Part shown: positions 15,301 through 26,900 of the stretch, piece after piece
Layout of the letters: the number at the start of each line of letters is the position of its first letter
Position numbering within the stretch: the stretch's first letter is position 1
Source of the DNA: Oasisia sp. SBJ-2009
Taxonomy: Eukaryota; Annelida; Polychaeta; Sabellida; Siboglinidae
DNA length: 64,000 nucleotides
NCBI GenBank assembly: GCA_964017155.1
Contig: OZ024854.1
Span: 69,095,254-69,159,253 of the forward strand
Direction of reading: 5' to 3'
Position numbers and translations under genes: made by a program
Notes under the pieces: generated by a model
The model's database searches: none
Told to the model about the DNA's origin: nothing
Seen by the model: only the letters and a program-made list of their open reading frames with translations

Positions 15301-17799
15301 AAATGAATTAGAAATTCCACACTTTATGCAATGCCAGTGGACTTTTTCAGATATGCATATTTTTGCTGTGCTTTCTGTGTGCCCAGATGTGATGTCAGAC
15401 AGGATGGATACTGGCATCGGGTGCACTGTTTCTTTGCATTCGGAGCAAACTCTTGTTGACACCTCTGTTGTATTACTGCCTGCATTCATGTGTAAATATT
15501 GACGGGTGTCATACATAGTGGCACTTTACGAGAGAACGAAATATTGGAACTTGACTAAACTCGACCAGCTTGTCATTGAGATGATGATAACAACAGCCAA
15601 TAAATAGAATTTTCCTGCGTCTGGTTTTCTTATAATCCTACAAAACGCTAACATGGCGGCCAGTGGGAAAGTTAACTGTGTCATGAGCCCTGAAATAATG
15701 TAAAATAATTTTCTAAATTTGTTCTACAAGCAAAACTGTAGAAGCTCAATGAGGTGGGACCTCAAGGCTCGCCATTAGCACTGATAAATACACAGTTAAC
15801 ACTGATAAAGTACACAGTTAGCACTGATAAATACACAGTTAGCACTGATAAAGTACACAGTTAGCACTGATAAAGTACACAGTTAGCACTGATAAAGTAC
15901 ACAGTTAGCACTGATAAAGTACACAGTTAGCACTGATAAAGTACACAGTTAGCACTGATAAAGTACACAGTTAACACTGATAAAGTACACAGTTAGCACT
16001 GATAAAGTACACAGTTAGCACTGATAAAGTACACAGTTAGCACTGATAAAGTACACAGTTAGCACTGATAAAGTACACAGTTAACACTGATAAAGTACAC
16101 AGTTAGCACTGATAAAGTGCACAGTTAGCACTGATAAAGTGCACAGTTAGCACTGATAAAGTACACAGTTAGCACTGATAAAGTACACAGTTAACACTGA
16201 TAAAGTACACAGTTAGCACTGATAAAGTACACAGTTAGCACTGATAAAGTACACAGTTAGCACTGATAAAGTACACAGTTAGCACTGATAAAGTACACAG
16301 TTAGCACTGATAAAGTACACAGTTAACACTGATAAAGTACACAGTTAGCACTGATAAAGTACACAGTTAGCACTGATAAAGTACACAGTTAGCACTGATA
16401 AAGTACACAGTTAGCACTGATAAAGTACACAGTTAACACTGATAAAGTACACAGTTAGCACTGATAAAGTGCACAGTTAGCACTGATAAAGTGCACAGTT
16501 AGCACTGATAAAGTACACAGTTAGCACTGATAAAGTACACAGTTAGCACTGATAAAGTACACAGTTAGCACTGATAAAGTACACAGTTAGCACTGATAAA
16601 GTACACAGTTAGCACTGATAAAGTACACAGTTAGCACTGATAAAGTACACAGTTAGCACTGATAAAGTACACAGTTAGCACTGATAAAGTACACAGTTAA
16701 CACTGATAAAGTACACAGTTAGCACTGATAAAGTACACAGTTAGCACTGATAAAGTACACAGTTAGCACTGATAAAGTACACAGTTAGCACTGATAAAGT
16801 ACACAGTTAGCACTGATAAAGTACACAGTTAACACTGATAAAGTACACAGTTAGCACTGATAAAGTGCACAGTTAGCACTGATAAAGTACACAGTTAACA
16901 CTGATAAAGTACACAGTTAGCACTGATAAAGTGCACAATTAACACTGATAAAGTACACAGTTAGCACTGATAAAGTGCACAATTAACACTGATAAAGTGT
17001 ACAACACCTTATTTGTATTGTACAAGCTGCTACTTTACTAGTGCATAGTGTCACTACCCACCTCGACAAAATGATGATGACTAAGAGAACAGCGATGACT
17101 ACAACACAAGCTGCTGTCATCAGACCCACCATGAGAACTGCAACAACAACACAGCACTGAGTCACCAACAATAACACAGCACTGAGTCATCAACAACAAC
17201 ACAGCACTGAGTCACCAACAACAACACAGCACTGAGTCACCAACAACAACACAGCACTGAGTCACCAACAACAACACAGCACTGAGTCACCAACAACAAC
17301 ACAGCACTGAGTCACCAACAACAACACAGCACTGAGTCACCAACAACAACACATCACTGAGTCACCAACAATAACACAGCACTGAGTCACCAACAACAAC
17401 ACAGCACTGAGTCACCAACAACAACACAGCACTGAGTCACCAACAACAACACAGCACTGAGTCACCAACAACAACACAGCACTGAGTCACCAACAACAAC
17501 ACATCACTGAGTCACCAACAACAACACAGCACTGAGTCACCAACAACAACACATCACTGAGTCACCAACAACAACACAGCACTGAGTCACCAACAACAAC
17601 ACAGCACTGAGTCACCAACAACAACACAGCACTGAGTCACCAACAACAACACATCACTGAGTCACCTCCAGTCATGACTCATTGTCACATTCAGTCACTC
17701 TGTATTATGCTCACTGATTAATGATAATAATTGTAACTTTGTATCATATCACAACAGTGTATTATTTCATTGTTTTATCATATACATATACATATACAT

Positions 17800-17851
<52 letters not shown>

Positions 17852-17914
17852 CATTATATGTATACACACACTTAAATCATATCAAAAATACAAAATTAAC
17901 ATTCTGATAATTAA

Positions 17915-17976
<62 letters not shown>

Positions 17977-20900
17977 GCTATCAAAAATACAAAATGAACA
18001 TTCTGATAATAAAATATATCTTTTAAAAAAACATGGTAGTGATACCAATGATATCAGAATAGAGTTTCTTCCTCAGTGCAAGTTTCAGGACTGCTATGGT
18101 CCTTTTTCAGCATCACTGAGAGCTGCTTCTATTCTGAGGAGTGTCCCAGGGATCTTGAGACTTACATTATTATGACAGGATGTGACTGTGGAAGGCTGGA
18201 CGTTGCGATGGTAGTTGTTGTCATTTCAACACCTCACAATGCCACAAAATGAACCTTTGAAACATATTTGACAGAGTCTTACCTATATTTGTCTGGCTGC
18301 TGGCTGTGTCAATCACTGGCATGGTTGTCGCTGTGGTCATGGTCGATGCTGCTGTGGTCGTGGTCGAGGCTGCTGTGGTTGTGGTCGATGCTGCTCTAGT
18401 TGTGGTCGAGACTGCTGTGGTTGTGGTCGAGGCTGCTGTGGTCGTGGTCGAGGCTGCTATGGTTGTGGTCGTGGTTGCTGTGGTTGTGGTCGATGCTGCT
18501 GTGGTTGTTATCAAACAAATGATTTAAGGCTGGCGTATTTAAATGAAACAGTTATTATTGGACACACACCATGTTGTAACCAACAGTCAGTCTCCAACTT
18601 ACAGAATGTTTACTTTGCTCCCATTTGTTCCCGCGATGCCCAACATGTTCTTCCCATTCCCAGCTGTCACAGAACTCACACTTCCTGTGGCTTCTCCTTC
18701 CCCCATTGCTGTCTCGCAACAGAGGCACACGCACAGATTCATCCCGATTCACATGCACTCTGTCATGTTTTGATTAGGTCTATAGTATATTTTAATATTG
18801 CAATGCCTAATTCCAACGTACCTTGAATATTGTTGTTACAAAAGTAGCGAACTGATTCAGTGTCCGTGTAAGAATGGTAATCACACTCTCTCCTGGCCAC
18901 AGTCACTTGACATTGCCGTTTTCCATCACACAACTTCTTCAGCTGATGCACCCGTTCTAAGGTTCCATACTGTGAACAGACAACACTGTCTGGGCAGCAA
19001 GTCTTCTTGGAGGCACATGATTCATGTCTTCTTGGAGGCACATGATTCATGTCTTCTTGGAGGCACATGATTCATGGCCTCACGCCACTTCTGATTTTAA
19101 GATATCAATATGTTGGCCTTGCCGACACGTTATGTTTAGCATGTTGCTGGTATGTAGGCAGCCCCAAGCTTCAGCTGCAAACAGAACAGAAATAGAATTA
19201 GAATTGTATTTAATCTGATGATATAAACTTTAAAGATAAATAATCATTTATTGTATGGTACAACATTTACAGTGTATGGTTCAGATTTGTTCTTCAAAAC
19301 ATGCAGAACTTTGCAATTTTTAAATATCTAACCAGTAGTCAAATTTGATAATATTATGCTAATTTATTTATTTATATTTTTGCATGACTTTGTTAGCATT
19401 TAAAACTGCTCATCCATTTGATGATAGTAACACTTTATACTAACACTGGTTGAACTGACCAGTAGACCTTGTGACCTTGACCTTGACACTAAAGCAGTAA
19501 CTATTTATGTTGTGAACATTTTATTTGTGTCTGTCTAACACAGCATGAACCCTAAAACCAATAACTACCCTTAATCAACTATCAATTTAAAAATATATAC
19601 AGTACTTCGTCCAAAGGGCCATAATCAACCGTATTCATTATAATTGTTTATATTGAGTGCATATGCCCAAGTTAGCAGGCCCCACCTCTTGAGCAGCACC
19701 TGACACAGATCTGTCACCAAAATGTCACCCGATACATCAATTATTGTAATTAATTCCCTGTCCACCAGTGTCCACCGGTGTCCACCGGTGTCCACCGGTG
19801 TCCACCAGCAACACCAGAAACAATGCACCAGCTTCCCCAGGACTTTTTTTTTACCACAAAATGACCATCATGTCCATAGTTACCTAATTGTCCTCACACA
19901 TGGATAACTGCACACAATTTGGCCGCCACCTGAGGAGGTCTGTGTTACCCCGGACCAGAACTTTACATTGAACTTTACTGAATACAAATTGTTTTCATAG
20001 TAAAAATACGTAATGTGTGCTTACCTATGGCATCACTTCTACAAATGTAGTCAACCGATGCATAGTCAAGAAATTGATAGTCAATCGTGAATAAGTCCTT
20101 GACCCTGACATCACATGTGTGCTCCCCGTCACAGCTGTCCTTCAGGTGCTTCAGACTGTATGTGTATTCTTTACCACTGTAGACAAACAGTTCTGGACAA
20201 TAGTAAACATATTGTTCATGGCTCCAAGAATGGTTTATGTTAGTATGATTTACTTACTTTGGAGCATTATTGTCGAAGCGAGTACGACGTTAAATGTTTC
20301 GACCCGTCGACTACGGGCCTTGATCACGTACTGATGTCACGTGTGTTGCCTCAGATTACCTCAATCAAATCATCCCGCCGAAATCTGAGGCAACACACGT
20401 GACATCAGTACGTGATCAAGGCCCGTAGTCGACGGGTCGAAACGTCGTACTCGCTTCGACAATAATGCTCCAAAGTAAGTAAATCATACTAAAGTTCTGG
20501 ACAACATTTGCTCTCATTGAGACATGCCTGGGGACTCTGTGCGTCGATTACATGGACCACTTGTATGAGCCGTGAATTGTGACACTGCAGTCTCAGCATG
20601 CCCCCATGTGTGTAGACGCACCCAACTGCAACTACAAACAGAAAGAAACATTATGTTACTTTGAGCTAGTATGCATTGAATGGACACATTGACCAGTGGT
20701 GTGCCACGTTGACCAGTGATATGTTGGTAATGTAATTGAAAAGAAAAGGTTTGAAAATATGTACTTAACTCATAAATTTAACTTGAAGTACAAGACATAA
20801 TTATACATTTGAAATATACTAACAAATGGCTTAGTGCCTATGTTTTAAAGAGCTTTCATGTTATAGAAATATGTGAAATCCAGCTAAATGCATTTGTCAT

Positions 20901-23900
20901 TGTGATATAAACAAATATTGCATAACAGTAATTATATTTGACACTGTTGAGGCTACTGATCAATACAGTATAACACACACAAAATAATTGGAGTTGAAAA
21001 TTTATGCCAATTACTTGCTACAATAATGTACATAACATTTCGCAATTGAACAGATTCATTGTAATGGCACTCATTACAGTGGCCACTGACCCCAGCAAGG
21101 TCCAGACCGATATACAAGACAAAAGTAAACAACGGGGGGGGGGGGGGGGGGGTTACTGCTGGTCAAGACTCTGACCTACCTACATGTGCACTGAAGCATG
21201 GCCTCTACTCATTTGTAGCTTAGGTGACCATTTTTTTGTAGATTGTGGTACATAAAGTAATTAATGCATTCTTGCAGTCTAGAAAAAGAGTTTTTCATAC
21301 TCATAATTGGCAATGACAGTTAGTAGCAATATGACTTATATTTGTAATACTCAAAGTTGACAGTTTATGTAGCAAGATGATAAATTTAAATTACTAAGTT
21401 TTAATGCCTACACTCTATGAATCTATAGAGAAGATGTAGAACTCACCGTGTGGCACAGTCGCAGCAGGTTGTTGACAGAAGACACTCGTCAATGACGTCA
21501 CTGTCAGTAGGAATGCTTTCACGTCAAACAGCATTCTGATCTTGTAGAGTGTAACATCAAAGTTCAGCCAGAAGTCTCTGTTGGTCGAGCAGTTAAGATT
21601 GTCCACTTGAAGTCCAGTTATAAATAATAATAATTCTGACAGAATGTGATTGAGACGATGAAAGTGTTCAGTTTAGTTCAACGTCCCCTCCCCTTGGCAA
21701 GTGTCACACTTGACTGGTGCGCACTGGTGCCTGCCTGGTTGTGTCACTGGTGCCTGACTGGTTGTGTCACCGGTGCCTGCCCGGTTGTGTCACTGGTGCC
21801 TGCCTGGTTGTGTCACTGGTGCCTGCCTGGTTGTGTCACTGGTGCCTGCCTGGTTGTGTCACTGGTGCCTGACTGGTTGTGTCACTGGTGCCTGCCTGGT
21901 TGTGTCACTGGTGCCTGACTGGTTGTGTCACTGGTGCCTGCCTGGTTGTGTCACTGGTGCCTGCCTGGTTGTGTCACTGCTGCCTGACTGGTTGTGTCAC
22001 TGGTGCCTGCCTGGTTGTGTCACTGGTGCCTGCCTGGTTGTGTCACTGGTGCCTGCCTGGTTGTGTCACTGGTGCCTGACTGGTTGTGTCACTGGTGCCT
22101 GCCTGGTTGTGTCACTGGTGCCTGACTGGTTGTGTCACTGGTGCCTGCCTGGTTGTGTCACTGGTGCCTGCCTGGTTGTGTCACTGGTGCCTGCCTGGTT
22201 GTGTCACCGGTGCCTGCCTGGTTGTGTCACTGGTGCCTGCCTGGTTGTGTCACTGGTGCCTGCCTGGTTGTGTCACTGGTGCCTGCCTGGTTGTGTCACT
22301 GGTGCCTGCCTGGTTGTGTCACTGGTGCCTGACTGGTTGTGTCACTGGTGCCTGCCTGGTTGTGTCACTGGTGCCTGCCTGGTTGTGTCACTGCTGCCTG
22401 ACTGGTTGTGTCACTGGTGCCTGCCTGGTTGTGTCACTGGTGCCTGCCTGGTTGTGTCACTGGTGCCTGCCTGGTTGTGTCACTGGTGCCTGCCTGGTTG
22501 TGTCACCGGTGCCTGACTGGTTGTGTCACCGGTGCCTGACTGGTTGTGTCACTGGTGCCTGCCTGGTTGTGTCACTGGTGCCTGCCTGGTTGTGTCACTG
22601 GTGCCTGACTGGTTGTGTCACTGGTGCCTGCCTGGTTGTGTCACTGGTGCCTGCCTGGTTGTGTCACTGCTGCCTGACTGGTTGTGTCACTGGTGCCTGC
22701 CTGGTTGTGTCACTGGTGCCTGCCTGGTTGTGTCACTGGTGCCTGCCTGGTTGTGTCACTGGTGCCTGCCTGGTTGTGTCACCGGTGCCTGACTGGTTGT
22801 GTCACTGGTGCCTGCCTGGTTGTGTCAGTCCACTCACCTAGATGATGTGTCGCAACTTGCTCCTATTGGACAGTATTAATACACACCTGGTTCATGCATC
22901 AAAATGTAGACAATAAACTTGCAAGATTGCAACAACATTCATTGGCTGTTTTTTATGTAGACTGCTTAGTTCAGCACAGCTTGAAGACTCAGTACCTCCA
23001 GGGATTGTTGAAGTAGGTTTTTTTCAGCATGTTTTTCTTCATGTCGCACCAATTTTTCAGTTATACAAAATTAACAGGAGTCATTTTAAATAATTTTATA
23101 AATTTTATTGTACATCATTTATACAGGACAAGAATTGTGGTGGCAGCACTTTAAGCCCCTCAACGCAAACTAAACCTCCGCAACCCTCAAACTAATGTTC
23201 TGCATTTGTAACTGCCATGGCGGCCTTACCCAGGATTAGGGTAGAGACGCTGATTGGCTCTCAGGCCAACTATGAAATAAAAATTAAAATAATGATATAC
23301 TTTTACAAGATAATGATATCCTATGAAAAGTATTCAACATTGAACTTACATTAACACAAATATAAGTAAACATAAAGATTTACAATTGTTTATTAAATAA
23401 TAATTACGGCTGCATTAAATTCTACACAGTGTAAACAAACTGTGAACAAATTCTACACAGTGTAAACAAACTGTGAACAAATTCTACACAGTGTAAACAA
23501 ACTGTAAACAATTTCTACACAGTGTAAACAAATTGCAAATCAACTGTGCAGGCAAACAGTGGCAACCAAACCGTGTAAATTAACTGTAAACAAACTGAAA
23601 ACATACTGTAAACAAACATAACTCACTGTTGTGGATCTCACTGTGGTAGCCAGCCGTGGCAGTGGTTCATCCATGGTTCATCGTGGACCCAGGTGGACCT
23701 GTGGCGTGCCACGTACAACACACGGCTGACACCTGGGACAAGGATTCATTAATCTTTAACTGTTCCTACCTGTGCACTTGTGCCTAGGTCCTGTGAGCCC
23801 CCTGCCCCCTGCCCCCAGCCCAAGGCCACTAGCTCACTGAAGGCAGCATCATTCTACCAATTACATCTGGATCATTTTACTCAGATATTTGAGTCAGTCT

Positions 23901-26900
23901 CAGAGGATGTGTGGGCACTTTGAGTACATCCTACACACATGTGTGGAGAGGTGGTTCCTTCACACAGGTGTGGAGAGGTGGTTCCTTCAGACAGGTGTGG
24001 AGAGGTGGTTCCTTCACACAGGTGTGGAGAGGTGGTTCCTTCAGACAGGTGTGGAGAGGTGGTTCCTTCAGACAGGTGTGGAGAGGTGGTTCCTTCAGAC
24101 AGGTGTGGAGAGGTGGTTCCTACACACAGGTGTGGAGAGGTGGTTCCTACACACAGGTGTGGAGAGGTGGTTCCTATAGACAGGTGTGGAGAGGTGGTTC
24201 CTACACACAGTTGTGGTTCTTACAGACAGGTGTGGAGAGGTGGTTCCTTTAGACAGGTGTGGAGAGGAGGATTTTACAGACAGGTGTGGAGAGGTGGTTC
24301 CTTTAGACAGGTGTGGAGAGGTGGTTTTTACAGACAGGTGTAAGAGGTGGTTCTTACAGACAGGTGTGGAGAGGTGGTTCCTTTAGACAGGTGTGGAGAG
24401 GTGATTCTTACAGACAGGTGTGAAGAGGTGGTTCTTACAGACAGGTGTGGAGAGGTGGTTCCTTTAGACAGGTGTGGAGAGGTGATTCTTACAGACAGGT
24501 GTGAAGAGATGGTTCTTATAGACAGGTGTGGTGAGGTGGTTCCTTTAGACAGGTGTGGAGAGGTGATTCTTACAGACAAGTGTGAAGAGGTGGTTCTTAT
24601 AGACAGGTGTGGAGAGGTGGTTCCTTTAGACAGGTGTGGAGAGGTGATTCTTACAGACAGGTGTCCGTTTTGATACAGGTGCACTGAATAGATATAGGTG
24701 TACCTACTGAGTATCAGTATTTTATTGATATCTTTTTATTTAACATAATTTATGTACAGTCTGTATAGGAATTTGTTTTTATTATTTTATAAAACGGGTT
24801 GGATTAAAAATGCCACATGTTGGTGTATTTATTATTTGGTAGTCGAAAATAAGTTTTACATTTGACATGTGTTTAAGGACACTAGCAACATTCCACCAGT
24901 GACCACTGACCTTACCACTGACCTGCTTATCAGTAAACACACTGAGTGGTCATTGTTGATCTAGGACAGTCTACACCCTCTGACTGACACCACCACACAC
25001 TACATATGCAGGCCAATCACTGTCATGTTCTGTTTAAATACACCACGAATATGTAAAACCACACGTGACCTAGGGTGGGGTAATCCAAGGATGTACTATT
25101 TGACATCCAACCTGGTAGATGTTATGAATGCACAGATGAGATCATACAGTATCCATTGATATGTCGCATGTTTAAGTTTTTTAAATTAAATAGTGATGTC
25201 TTTAACATATTGTCATCAGTCATGACCAAACATCACAGTTAGCTCACAGAGTATAGATATCTTAGGAAGGTGAAATTAAAGATACTTCAGAAGTTCAATA
25301 TGGCCTTTTGATTTTTGCAACAACAAAAACATTATCTGTTCCTTTAAAAATAAACAACTGCCACAACAGGCCTGGCCTGTAGATGTCAGAGTAGACTCAA
25401 TTTGTATGAAAGGAATCAAAAATGTGAAAAGGGGAATAGCCTTGCGGTAGAGGGAGCATTACTTGAATGCAGTGAGTGTCATTTGTGTCTGGCATATAGA
25501 GGGAGCATTAATTGGGTGCAGTGAGTGTAATTTGTGTCTGGTAGGTAGAGGGAGCATTACTTGAGTGTAGTAAGTATCATTTGTGTCTGGCAGATAGAGG
25601 GAGCATTACTTGAGTGCAATGAGTGTGTCATTTATGTCTGGCAGGTAGAGGGAGCATTAATTGACTGCAGAGAGTGTGTCATTTGTGTCTGGCAGGTAGA
25701 GGGAGCATTAATTGGGTGCAGTGAGTGTCATTTGTATATAATAGAGTAGAGGGAGCATTACTTAAGTGCAGTGAGTATCATTTGTGTCTGGCAGCTAGAG
25801 GGAGCATTAATTGAATGCAGTGAGTGTCATTTGTGTCTGCCAGCTAGAGGGAGCATTACTTGAGTGCAGTGAGTATCATTTGTGTCTGGCAGGTAGAGGG
25901 AGCATTAATTGAGTGCAGTGAGTGTCATTTGTGTCTGGCAGATAGAGGGAGCATTACTTGAGTGCAGTGAGTGTTATTTGTCTGGCAGGTAGAGGGAGCA
26001 TTAATTGAGTGCAGTGAGTGTATCATTAGTGTCTGGCAGGTAGAGGGATCATTAATTGAGTGCAGTGACTGGGTCATTAGTGTCTGGCAGGTAGAGGGAG
26101 CATTACTTGTGTGCAGTGTGTGTCATTTGTGTCTGGCAGGTCGAGGGAGCATTAATTGAGTAATGAGTGTCATTAGTGTCTGTCAGGTAGAGGGACCATT
26201 AATTGAGTGTAATGAGTGTGTCATTAGTGTCTGGCAGGTAGAGGGAGCATTAATCGAGTGTAATTAGTGTGTCATTAGTGTCTGGCAGGTAGAGGGAGCA
26301 TTAATTGAGTGTAATTAGTGTGTCATTAGTGTCTGTCAGGTAGAGGGAGCATTAATTGAGTGTAATGAGTGTGTCATTTGTGTCTGGCAGGAGTTGGTGG
26401 AGCTGCCTGAAGGGTTTGTAAATGCCATAAGGGGCCACGTGGAGTGTCTGCGACCAGGTGAGTCCGGACCGGTGTCTACAGCTAAATTCTTGTGTACATT
26501 GATAACATTTGTGATAATAATAATAAATAATAATAATGACTTCTTTTGGGCCAATATCCTCAAAGATCAAGCTCAGTGGCGCGAAAAACCAAGGGTTTAA
26601 GAGGAAATGTCATCAGTCAGGTTTTAACACAAACAAAATTACCTCTTCCCATTTGGTAATTAATATGGAAAAACAACATGGAAAATACATCACATGCCTC
26701 ATGTGTGGAGAAAGTTGTGTATTTGGTTATTTTGTCCCAGAAATTAAATAACATTTCACAGCCAAATTATAATTTTCCCCAATATAATGGTGTCCTCCAA
26801 AATCAATGGAAGTTATGGGCAAATAACCTTGACCTCAGACTTAAGGAACAACATTTCCCTTGTGATAGACTAATTAATAAGAAATGACAGATTTTATAAT

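Noticed and set aside
6036..15662. ATGGCGGC sites as YY1 motifs or start codons (6036 and 15653)
   Set aside because: Each frame stops within a few codons, and isolated motif matches of this length occur by chance.
18588..18770. Extra lectin exon on the minus strand, Gly/Ser/Thr-rich (acceptor gcgagacag, donor gtaagt)
   Set aside because: It would start in phase 1 but end in phase 2, while the next stalk exon needs phase 1; direct joining of 18822 to 18498 fits without it.
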